Shown: one piece after another, positions 1-6,252 of the stretch
How positions within the stretch are numbered: the stretch's first letter is position 1
How the letters are laid out: each line of letters starts with the position of its first letter
Source: Chloroflexota bacterium
GTDB lineage: Bacteria; Chloroflexota; UBA5177; JANWHV01
DNA: 11,317 nucleotides
NCBI GenBank assembly: GCA_025924845.1
Contig: JAICHN010000128.1
Coordinates: forward strand, 1-11,317
Direction of reading: 5' to 3'
Notes under the pieces: generated by a model
Seen by the model: only the letters and a program-made list of their open reading frames with translations
Databases searched by the model: none
Told to the model about the DNA's origin: nothing
Position numbers and translations under genes: made by a program

Positions 1-1961
1 AGCTGGATCCGGTGCTGTGGATCGCTTCCAACTACAATCCGGTGCGGATGCTCGCCGAGGCGCCAAAGGCTCGCCTCATGGCGCTGGGCGCCGACAGCGA
101 CTACCTTGGCCGCTTCGACGCCGTACTCCAGCAGTTAGATGCCTACATGGATCCGCACGCCGAGACATGGTTCGGGCGCGTGCATCCCGACGACGGGCGA
201 AAGATCGCCTATTTTTGCGCCGAGTTCGGCCTGCATGAATCACTTCCTATCTATTCCGGAGGCCTCGGCGTCCTCGCCGGTGACCACTGCAAAGCGGCGA
301 GCGACCTCGGCGTGCCCCTGGTGGCCGTGGGCCTGTGGTACCAGCGTGGCTATTTCCGCCAGCATATCGACCCGGATGGGCGCCAGATCGCCGAGCCCGA
401 GACGGTGGTTCCCGCCGAACTCCCTGTCTTGCCCGCGCTGCGTTCCGGAGCGGAACTGAAGATCAGTGTTCCCATGGCAGGTCGATACGTGACGGCCCAG
501 GTGTGGAAAGCGCAGGTGGGGCGAGTCCCGGTCTACCTGCTCGACCCGGATGTGCCCGAAAACAGCGAGGGCGATCGAGCACTATGCGCGCGCCTATACG
601 GTGGTGATCGCGAAACAAGGCTGGGACAGGAATTACTGCTTGGTATAGGCGGAGTCCTGGCCCTCCGCGCCCTGGGTATCGCGCCGACGCTGTGGCATAT
701 GAACGAGGGCCACGCCGCCTTCATGGGCCTGGAGCGCATGCGGGAGCTGGTACAGGCCGGGAAAGCCTTTACGGAAGCATGGCCCGAGCAGGCCGAGAAC
801 ACGATCTTCACGACGCATACTCCCGTCCCGGCCGGAAATGAGCTATTCAGTGACGACCTTGTAGTGCGCTTCCTTCCCGACCTGGCGGCTGACCTTGGCC
901 TGACTACGCAGGGCCTGCTCGATCTGGCGAAGGAAGAAGGAGCGCCGTCGGGCACTTTCGCCCTAACCCCGCTTTCCCTTCGTCTTTCCCATCAAGCAAA
1001 TGGGGTGAGCGCGCTGCACGGGGCGGTAGCACGGCGCATGTGGCAAAAGCAATTTCCCGGTCGCTCAGTCGAAGAGGTGCCGATCACCTCGATGACGAAC
1101 GGCATCCACACGGCTACCTGGATCGGCGAGCCTCTCCGCGTCCTCATGGACCGCTACCTTGGCGCCGATTGGCTGGAACGACCGGATGATCCTGAAGTGT
1201 GGACGGGTCTCGATCGCCTCCCCAATCGAGAATTATGGGGGGCGCACCTGGCGCTTAAGACTACGCTCGGCGCCATGGTCCTGGAGCGCGCGGTCGGTCG
1301 GCGCGGCGGCGTGAGCCAATTATGGGATCCTCAGGTCTTGACGATTGGCTTCGCGCGTCGCTTTGCCCGCTACAAGCGCGCCACGCTCCTTTTTCATGAT
1401 CTCGACCGCGTCACCTCTCTACTGACCGACCCCGAACGGCCGGTGCGCGTGCTGTTCGCCGGCAAGGCACATCCGGCGGATGAGGGTGGCCAGGCATTGA
1501 TCCGGGAAATCGTCCAGCTCTCGCAACGACCCGAATTCATCGGCAAGATCCTGTTCCTGGAGGGCTATGACCTTTCGCTGGCCCACGCCATGACGGCGGG
1601 CGTGGATCTCTGGCTCAACAATCCCGAGCGGCCCCAGGAGGCGAGCGGTACCAGCGGGCAGAAGGCCGGGTTGAACGGGGTGCCCAAATGCAGCATCCGC
1701 GACGGCTGGTGGGACGAGGGCTACCGTTCGGATAATGGTTGGGCCTTCGGCGGGGCGGTAGGGAACGACGACCGAGACAGCGCCGAACTCTACGCACTGC
1801 TCGAAAACGCCATCATCCCCGCCTTCTATGAGCGGGACGAGCATGGCCTACCGGCGCGCTGGCTGACCATTATGCGCGCCTCCATGCGTACCGTTGGCCG
1901 GCAGTTCAGCGCGCACCGTATGGTAAAAGAGTATGTGGAGCGGCTCTATCACCCAGCCTAG
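1..1961 (+). CDS. glgP: Alpha-glucan (glycogen/maltodextrin) phosphorylase, 5'-truncated by window edge
   Basis: GT35 phosphorylase that releases glucose-1-phosphate from alpha-1,4-glucans in the cytoplasm, using pyridoxal phosphate. The frame is open to the left edge (first full codon at 3). Residues before the GTG at 12 continue the family's N-terminal DUF3417 pattern (LDPVLW...NPVRML), so the real start lies outside the window and roughly 60 residues are probably missing. Counting from the GTG at 12, I see GGLGVLAGDH from residue 83, then TTHTPVPAGNELF, TNGIHTATW and RRFARYKRA. EASGTSGQKAGLNG follows, whose K551 is the expected PLP lysine. Only about 98 residues follow that lysine, so this is the shorter form of the family. 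The stop is TAG at 1959-1961. No partner glycogen gene is visible. The gene converges on the IF-3 operon across a gap holding a strong hairpin. The family is certain; glycogen versus maltodextrin preference cannot be read from the sequence. Confidence 0.93.
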   Translation, partial: LDPVLWIASNYNPVRMLAEAPKARLMALGADSDYLGRFDAVLQQLDAYMDPHAETWFGRVHPDDGRKIAYFCAEFGLHESLPIYSGGLGVLAGDHCKAASDLGVPLVAVGLWYQRGYFRQHIDPDGRQIAEPETVVPAELPVLPALRSGAELKISVPMAGRYVTAQVWKAQVGRVPVYLLDPDVPENSEGDRALCARLYGGDRETRLGQELLLGIGGVLALRALGIAPTLWHMNEGHAAFMGLERMRELVQAGKAFTEAWPEQAENTIFTTHTPVPAGNELFSDDLVVRFLPDLAADLGLTTQGLLDLAKEEGAPSGTFALTPLSLRLSHQANGVSALHGAVARRMWQKQFPGRSVEEVPITSMTNGIHTATWIGEPLRVLMDRYLGADWLERPDDPEVWTGLDRLPNRELWGAHLALKTTLGAMVLERAVGRRGGVSQLWDPQVLTIGFARRFARYKRATLLFHDLDRVTSLLTDPERPVRVLFAGKAHPADEGGQALIREIVQLSQRPEFIGKILFLEGYDLSLAHAMTAGVDLWLNNPERPQEASGTSGQKAGLNGVPKCSIRDGWWDEGYRSDNGWAFGGAVGNDDRDSAELYALLENAIIPAFYERDEHGLPARWLTIMRASMRTVGRQFSAHRMVKEYVERLYHPA

Positions 1962-2058
1962 TGTTTGATTTCGGCCGGCATTGTTTGAATGGTGGGACCC
2001 CGCGACTGCCTGCACATGGTAGGGACTGGGGAGGGAGAAGGCGTTCGCGGCGAAGGCT

Positions 2059-2106
2059 GATTTGGACAGGAGCACGCGGGGTATCTCGTGTGTTCCTGTC
2101 CAAATC
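2059..2106 (+). terminator. Strong 22-bp hairpin after glgP, probable transcript-end structure
   Basis: Positions 2059-2080 pair with 2085-2106, leaving a GTAT tetraloop (2081-2084). Nineteen pairs are Watson-Crick and three (2072/2093, 2076/2089, 2079/2086) are G-U wobbles when read as plus-strand RNA. In a minus-strand transcript the same three positions would be C-A mismatches, so the fold favours the glgP transcript. There is no T-run after it, so it is not a classical intrinsic terminator. A Rho-independent variant, a 3'-end stabiliser or the arms of a small repeat are alternatives. It sits between the convergent glgP and infC genes. Confidence 0.55.
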
Positions 2107-2121
2107 CGTGAAGGATCGAGC

Positions 2122-2736
2122 CTACGCCTCCGGCTCGGCGGTCGTGGCCGCCTTCTCCGCTGCCGGCGCGGATTGGCGAACCGGCTTCTTAGCAGGGGTC
2201 GAACTGGGAGCAAGGATCAAGGTCATCTGACGACCTTCGGAAATCACATCTCGCTCCACTCGAGCGACATCGCCAACCTTGGAGGCAAGCTCCATCAGCA
2301 CCTTACGCCCCCAATCCGGGTGGGCCTGCTCGCGGCCTCTCATGCGCAGTACAAGCTGGACGTGATCGCCCTCTTGCAGCCACTTGATGATCGATCGTTG
2401 CTTGGTCTCCAGATCATGGGGGTCGGTCTTGGGCCGCACGCGCACCTGCTTGAGGGTAATGGTCTTTTGGTTCTTGCGCGCCTCGCGTTCCCGACGCGAC
2501 TGCTCGTACTGCTGGCGGCCATAATCGAGGATTCGGCAGACGGGCGGCTGGGCAAGGGGAGACACCTCAACCAGGTCAAGGCTCCGGTCGCGAGCCGCCT
2601 TGAGCGCGTCGGCGATAGGCATTTGGCCAAGCGCGGTACCATCCGAATCGATTACCAGAACAACACGCGCCCGAATCTGCTCATTGATGCGGACCTGAGT
2701 TCCCCGCGGCCCGCGGCGATCTTCGCTAGGCTTCAC
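2122..2736 (-). CDS. infC: Translation initiation factor IF-3
   Basis: IF-3 binds the 30S subunit, keeps it apart from 50S and proofreads start codon and initiator tRNA. The 204-residue product has the full architecture. RINEQIRA opens the N-domain (about 16-23), DLVEVSPLAQPPVCRILDYG (54-73) is the family signature, and a basic linker follows (80-91). The C-domain has VRVRPKTDPHD (98-108), RMRGREQAHP (131-140) and EGRQMTLILAP. An Ala/Pro/Glu-rich tail of about 27 residues extends past the usual end. The start is GTG at 2734-2736, preceded by GAGG five bases upstream. It overlaps the stop of the upstream zinc-ribbon gene as GTGA, so the two are almost certainly translationally coupled. The start is not the rare AUU/AUC codon used for IF-3 autoregulation in enterobacteria. 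rpmI and rplT, which commonly follow infC, are absent here; the next gene is the convergent glgP. Confidence 0.96.
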   Translation of the reverse strand: MKPSEDRRGPRGTQVRINEQIRARVVLVIDSDGTALGQMPIADALKAARDRSLDLVEVSPLAQPPVCRILDYGRQQYEQSRREREARKNQKTITLKQVRVRPKTDPHDLETKQRSIIKWLQEGDHVQLVLRMRGREQAHPDWGRKVLMELASKVGDVARVERDVISEGRQMTLILAPSSTPAKKPVRQSAPAAEKAATTAEPEA

Positions 2737-3116
2737 AGGGCCTCACTGCCCGAAACGCCGCGTAGCGCGGCATAACACGCCCTACAATAGATCGGGTTAT
2801 CCCCATGCGGCGAAAACGGTACCTGGGCCATCTTGCCGCAATGCACACATCGAATGTCGGTCATCTGCCTCCGCGCCCACTCACTTCCGGCGTCTCCGCC
2901 GTGTTTCTTTACTCGCGCCCCGCCACTTTTCCGCCTGGTCGAGGGCGGGACGGCTCTCCGCGTCGGAGCCTCAACGGCCCTACCCCTGCTCCGGCATTGC
3001 GCACATCGTTGGGGAGCGTGCCGCAAACCTTTAGTCAGATAGAATTCCTGTTCACCCACGGTGAAAACGAATGCGGAGCCGCACTCCTTACAACTCAACT
3101 CCCGATCCTGGAGCAA
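2733..3116 (-). CDS. Double zinc-ribbon protein, co-translated with IF-3
   Basis: A 127-residue, cysteine-patterned protein of unknown function. The N-terminal ribbon (about 5-45) has C9-x2-C12, then FVFTVGEQEFYLTKGL, then C38-x2-C41, resembling the 'probable zinc-ribbon' family (zf-trcl). A basic Pro/Arg/Gly-rich linker (46-82) leads to a second ribbon with C90-x2-C93 and C111-x2-C114, separated by VPFSPHGDNPIY. I know proteins of this two-ribbon form mainly from Chloroflexota and neighbouring phyla; none has a function I can name. The start is TTG at 3114-3116, with GGGGA about seven bases upstream, and fits the family N-terminus (x-Q-D-R-E-L-x-C). The stop overlaps the infC start by 4 nt, so production is probably tied to IF-3. 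Binding to RNA or the ribosome is a guess from the basic linker and the context. Confidence 0.85.
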   Translation of the reverse strand: MLQDRELSCKECGSAFVFTVGEQEFYLTKGLRHAPQRCAQCRSRGRAVEAPTRRAVPPSTRRKSGGARVKKHGGDAGSEWARRQMTDIRCVHCGKMAQVPFSPHGDNPIYCRACYAALRGVSGSEAL

Positions 3117-3234
3117 TGCTTAGTCCCCACTGCCGCCGTCCGGCGCCGTACCATGGAAGTGATCAACCTGAGCCTCAGCGCGCACGTCCAAAACGGATAC
3201 CTCCGGTGCCGGCCGGCTCGCTGGACTTCTTCCC

Positions 3235-3243
3235 AGTATACCA
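3235..3243 (-). promoter_or_regulatory. Possible extended -10 promoter for zinc-ribbon/infC operon
   Basis: On the minus strand these bases read TGGTATACT, an extended -10 (TGn plus a TATAAT-like hexamer). It lies in the 165-bp gap between tlpA and the zinc-ribbon gene. No good -35 is visible at 16-18 bp. Transcription would begin near 3228 and give a leader of about 110 nt before the TTG start. The leader is GC-rich, with a GCCGGCCGGC palindrome, but I recognise no known leader element in it. Confidence 0.4.
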
Positions 3244-3281
3244 TAGCTCGGGTACGAATCCCGGCGCGATCCCCAAGCCCG

Positions 3282-3872
3282 CTACCCTATGCCCAGTGCC
3301 CCACGCATCTGGATTGGGCTCAGCGGACCAAGATAGACGGCGCGGAGTCTGCCCTGAGGACCAATCAACACCGAGGTGGGAAGCGCCGACACATGATAGT
3401 CGAGCAGAGAAACCTGGAGCCGCGAATCCAGCAGGAGAGGATAGGTCACCCCGACCCGCCGCCCGAAGGCGGCGACCGTGCGGGCGGTGTCCGGCGTCCC
3501 CACCACGCCAAGCACGACCGGGGCGTTCCTGCCGTTTGCCGCCTGCCGCGCTTCCTGAGACGCCTGCTGGAGGGCGGGCATTTCCGTGGTACACGGTATG
3601 CACGTCGGCGACCAGAAGTTGAGCAGAACCGTCCGACCACGGAGCGCCGCCAGATGTACGGTGTTGCCGTGCGTATCATTCAGAACAAAATCGGGGGCTA
3701 GCTGACCGAGGCGCAGTCCGGGGAGCGAGGCGCCCAGCGAAGGAGCGCCGCTGTTGGGCCAGAACGTGATGGCAAGCACTGCAGCTACCAACACCGCCCA
3801 CCCCCCTATGAGAAAGACCAGGAAGCGGCGGACCCGGCTGGGGACCAGCGCATATACTCTCACTGCCGGCAT
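3282..3872 (-). CDS. TlpA/ResA-like membrane-anchored thioredoxin-fold protein
   Basis: A 196-residue thiol-disulfide oxidoreductase of the TlpA/ResA/DsbE type, which acts outside the membrane to reduce cysteines, typically for cytochrome c or CuA assembly. A basic N-terminus (PSRVRR) and one hydrophobic segment (about 17-37) form an uncleaved anchor with the domain outside. The domain begins at GQLAPDFVL (56-64) and carries the active site WSPTCIPC (C91, C94) and the cis-proline in ALPTS (P165). The start is ATG at 3870-3872, with GGAGG four bases upstream. The gene is divergent from the zinc-ribbon membrane protein at 3960 and lies 165 bp before the infC operon in the same direction. A caa3 oxidase cluster with fused cytochrome c lies nearby, which makes a maturation role reasonable but unproven. 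A peroxiredoxin is unlikely given the CxxC motif. Confidence 0.88.
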   Translation of the reverse strand: MPAVRVYALVPSRVRRFLVFLIGGWAVLVAAVLAITFWPNSGAPSLGASLPGLRLGQLAPDFVLNDTHGNTVHLAALRGRTVLLNFWSPTCIPCTTEMPALQQASQEARQAANGRNAPVVLGVVGTPDTARTVAAFGRRVGVTYPLLLDSRLQVSLLDYHVSALPTSVLIGPQGRLRAVYLGPLSPIQMRGALGIG

Positions 3873-3894
3873 GCGCCCTCCACATGCCGCGTGA

Positions 3895-3924
3895 TTGCCT
3901 CGGGAAGCGCCAGGGTGCTATGCT
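3895..3924 (+). promoter_or_regulatory. Possible sigma70-type promoter for the 3960 gene
   Basis: TTGCCT (3895-3900) and TATGCT (3919-3924) are separated by 18 bp in the 87-bp gap between divergent genes. Transcription would start near 3931, giving a leader of about 30 nt. Confidence 0.4.
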
Positions 3925-3946
3925 GCGAATAGATAAGGTGCCCACC

Positions 3947-3959
3947 GAGGGATGCCCTC
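3947..3959 (+). promoter_or_regulatory. Small hairpin covering the Shine-Dalgarno of the 3960 gene
   Basis: GAGGG (3947-3951) is the best ribosome-binding candidate for the ATG at 3960. It is perfectly complementary to CCCTC (3955-3959), which directly precedes the start codon, with a 3-nt loop. A five-pair GC-rich stem could hide the site and lower translation. It is short enough to be chance. Confidence 0.35.
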
Positions 3960-4484
3960 ATGGTTTGTCCGCGTTGCACGCTGCTCCAATCTGTCGACGC
4001 CAATGTCTGCACGCAGTGCGGGCTACGTTTGCAGGCCCCGATCCAGGTTATCGCCGCGGTGGCTACGCGGAACGCGCCTACCGGCATTGGGATCATCTCG
4101 AGCGTGTCGCTGCTCACCTGTTTGGCCATCGCCGTGGTCTTCCCGTCCATCGCCGGCGCCGCGCTTTCCATAGGCGCCTATTTCGGCATTATCAGCATAA
4201 GCAACATCTGGCTTGCCGTCTATCGAGATGAGCACGGAGACATGTTGCGCGGGCTGCGCGGGGTAGGCTACAGTTCCGCTCTCCTGGTTTCCCTGGTCGC
4301 CGAGGTGGCGCGCCTACAACACGTTCAGGCCATCGTCGTGCCCCAGCTCGGCAGTGTACCGGTTCCTTCGGCCGCTACCACGGCGCTCTTGGCCATCGTT
4401 CTGGTCATCCTTGACCCTCTGGTGGTCCGCCCACTCGTACATTGGATCGAAATGGGCGTAGAGCGGGGCGTTCCCGAAGGCTGA
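3960..4484 (+). CDS. Zinc-ribbon membrane protein of unknown function
   Basis: I do not recognise a named family beyond the layout. The 174-residue product opens with a small zinc ribbon, C3-x2-C6 ... C17-x2-C20-G. Hydrophobic segments follow at roughly 42-62, 64-86, 103-118 and 138-160, so it is probably a three- or four-pass membrane protein with the ribbon at its cytoplasmic N-terminus. A polar stretch (YRDEHGDMLRGLRG, 88-101) separates the second and third segments. The start is ATG at 3960-3962; GAGGG lies upstream but may be masked by a hairpin. The stop (TGA, 4482-4484) is only 12 bp from the stop of the convergent ctaB, so no terminator fits between them. Such zinc-ribbon-plus-membrane proteins are widespread and mostly uncharacterised. 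A link to respiration is suggested only by position. Confidence 0.75.
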   Translation: MVCPRCTLLQSVDANVCTQCGLRLQAPIQVIAAVATRNAPTGIGIISSVSLLTCLAIAVVFPSIAGAALSIGAYFGIISISNIWLAVYRDEHGDMLRGLRGVGYSSALLVSLVAEVARLQHVQAIVVPQLGSVPVPSAATTALLAIVLVILDPLVVRPLVHWIEMGVERGVPEG

Positions 4485-4496
4485 AACGGGCCAATT

Positions 4497-5486
4497 CTAG
4501 CGAAGCGCGATGAGCCGGTCTACCACCATGGCCGCGAAGAGCAGTCCCAGGTACAGGTTAGAGTACATGAAGCAGGCGCGGGCGCGGGCCAGCGTGGCCT
4601 GGCGCAACAGCAGGCCGGTCTGAACCAAAAAGTAGCCGCCCAGGGCAATCGCCATGACCAGATAAAACCAGCCCATGGCCTGGGTGGCGCTCAGCAACAG
4701 CGTGGAGGCGACGAGAATCCCTGTGTAGACGAAGATATTCCAGCGGGTCTTATCCAGGCCGCGAACCACGGGCAGCATCGGGATGCCGGCTCGGCTGTAG
4801 TCCTTCCGAGTCAAAATGGACAGCGACCAGAAGTGCGGTGGGGTCCACAAGGTAATTATCAGGAAGAGCAGCAAGGCGGGCAGGGCGACATCATCACGTA
4901 CCGCCGCCCAGCCGACCAGGGGCGGAATGGCGCCCGCCACGCCCCCGATCACGATGTTCTGAGGAGTTAGCCGCTTCAACCAACATGTATAGATAACCAC
5001 GTAGTAGAAGTTTCCAGCCAGAGCGAGCAGGGCACTGAGATAGTTGACCCAGAGGGCGAACACCGCGAAGGACAAAGCGGTCAGCACCAGACCGAACACA
5101 AGAGCGTTGATCGGTTGCAGGCGTCCGGAAGGCAGCGGTCTGTTTTTGGTTCGCGCCATTACCGCGTCGATATCGCGATCGATGAAGTGGTTGAGCGCGC
5201 TCGCGCCGCCGGATGCCAGGGCGCCGCCGATCAAGATGAGACAGACCAGGCGAAGCACTTCGAGGTGTCCCTCGGGCCGGGTACTGGCGGCGATCAACGC
5301 CGCGGCAAGGGTGGTGATTAGAAGCAGCACCATGATCCGGGGCTTGACCAGGACGAAATAATCAGACGCCGCCGCCCAGCGCCGGGAACGTAGCTTGGGC
5401 TCCACCAAACTGACGGCCTCGTGCGGATTAATGCGAGGACCCTGCTCGGCCGCTACACTCACCGGTTGCACTGCCCTGCTTTGCAC
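4497..5486 (-). CDS. ctaB: Protoheme IX farnesyltransferase (heme O synthase)
   Basis: An integral membrane UbiA-family prenyltransferase that adds a farnesyl group to heme B, giving heme O, the precursor of heme A for the oxidase encoded upstream. The signature NHFIDRDID (N99, D103, D107 from this start) followed by ARTKNRPLPSG binds the Mg-diphosphate. LTPQNIVIGGVAGAIPPLVGW and WTPPHFWSLSI are also typical of CyoE/CtaB. About nine hydrophobic segments run to the C-terminus. I chose GTG at 5484-5486 because GGGGAGA lies four bases upstream; an in-frame GTG at 5504 would add six residues but has no visible ribosome-binding site. It is last in the cox cluster, 118 bp after coxC. No ctaA (heme A synthase) is visible in the window. 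The stop lies 12 bp from the convergent zinc-ribbon membrane gene. Confidence 0.95.
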   Translation of the reverse strand: MQSRAVQPVSVAAEQGPRINPHEAVSLVEPKLRSRRWAAASDYFVLVKPRIMVLLLITTLAAALIAASTRPEGHLEVLRLVCLILIGGALASGGASALNHFIDRDIDAVMARTKNRPLPSGRLQPINALVFGLVLTALSFAVFALWVNYLSALLALAGNFYYVVIYTCWLKRLTPQNIVIGGVAGAIPPLVGWAAVRDDVALPALLLFLIITLWTPPHFWSLSILTRKDYSRAGIPMLPVVRGLDKTRWNIFVYTGILVASTLLLSATQAMGWFYLVMAIALGGYFLVQTGLLLRQATLARARACFMYSNLYLGLLFAAMVVDRLIALR

Positions 5487-5521
5487 GAAGTCTCCCCATT
5501 CCACGTGGGCTTATCAGTGAG

Positions 5522-5559
5522 CCGTTGCTCAACGGTCGCCACGGGGCCCTGACGACCGT
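5522..5559 (-). promoter_or_regulatory. Inverted repeats in the coxC-ctaB gap
   Basis: Two adjoining dyads overlap in this gap. ACGGTCG (5532-5538) pairs with CGACCGT (5553-5559) across a 14-nt loop, and CCGTTG (5522-5527) pairs with CAACGG (5530-5535). The two stems share bases 5532-5535 and so are mutually exclusive. With no T-run after either, they are poor terminators. They could tune read-through or ctaB expression, or be chance in GC-rich sequence. Confidence 0.3.
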
Positions 5560-5604
5560 AACCCTCAATCTATTCGGCCTTATGTGTCGCGAAGCGGCGT
5601 TGCT

Positions 5605-6231
5605 CTAGGAGATAGGAACCGTAAGGTAAAACAGAGCAAACAACACCACCCACACCGCATCCACGAAGTGCCAGTACAGCGTTGACGCATGCACCACCAT
5701 GTCGTTGTGTTGTGTGTACTTCCCTCTCAGGGTACCAATAAGCACCACTAATAGGAAAATCACCCCACCGGTCACGTGTATTCCGTGCAGCCCAGTGAGG
5801 AGAAAGAAGGTCGAGCCGTAGGTGTCGGAGCTAAAGCGCACATCGACCACATGCGTGTACTCATAGGCCTGACCGCTCAGGAAGCCTACGCCCAGAATAA
5901 TGGTCACGATCAGCAGGAAGAGCATCCGTCTGGTGTCACCCTTACGTAGCGCCTGGTAGGCGAAGTGCATGGTCACACCGCTGCTCAGCAACACAATCGT
6001 ATTAACGGTGGGCAGGCGCCAGTCGAACCGCTCGAAAAAGGTATGGGTGCCGGGAATGAGCGGCGGCCACACCGGCGCCGCGCGCCGTGTATAGAGATAC
6101 ATGAAGATTAAACTGCCGAAGAGGGCCATCTCGGAGGTCAGGAAACACATGATCCCGAGAACCCCGTTGCTTACCCCCGTGTTCGTATCCGGCCGCTTAC
6201 GCGGCGTGATCGCGGTTGTACCGGCGCTCAT
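5605..6231 (-). CDS. coxC: Cytochrome c oxidase subunit III
   Basis: Subunit III of the aa3/caa3 oxidase, an all-helical membrane protein that stabilises subunit I and helps feed its proton pathway. The 208-residue product is the short form with five hydrophobic segments (about 23-46, 76-95, 103-122, 140-165, 185-206), without the extra N-terminal helices of mitochondrial versions. Family residues are visible: E34 in FLTSEMALFGS, QAYEY (121-125), GLHGIHVTGG (147-156) and YWHFVDAVWVVLF (186-198). The start is ATG at 6229-6231, with AGGAAGG seven bases upstream. Only 21 bp separate it from coxA, so the two are in one transcript. No subunit IV gene follows; the next gene is ctaB. Confidence 0.96.
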   Translation of the reverse strand: MSAGTTAITPRKRPDTNTGVSNGVLGIMCFLTSEMALFGSLIFMYLYTRRAAPVWPPLIPGTHTFFERFDWRLPTVNTIVLLSSGVTMHFAYQALRKGDTRRMLFLLIVTIILGVGFLSGQAYEYTHVVDVRFSSDTYGSTFFLLTGLHGIHVTGGVIFLLVVLIGTLRGKYTQHNDMVVHASTLYWHFVDAVWVVLFALFYLTVPIS

Positions 6232-6252
6232 GCCCTATCCTTCCTGGACTGC

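Noticed and set aside
3247..3265. T-arm-like sequence suggesting a tRNA
   Set aside because: A 5-bp stem around TACGAAT resembles a T-arm, but the second loop base is A rather than T, and no acceptor or D-arm can be paired at the right distances.
2062..3701. Long plus-strand open frames (237 and 298 codons) across the infC operon and tlpA
   Set aside because: They lie antisense to IF-3, the zinc-ribbon gene and TlpA, all clear family members, and their products are Arg/Pro-rich without recognisable domains; antisense frames stay open easily in GC-rich genes.
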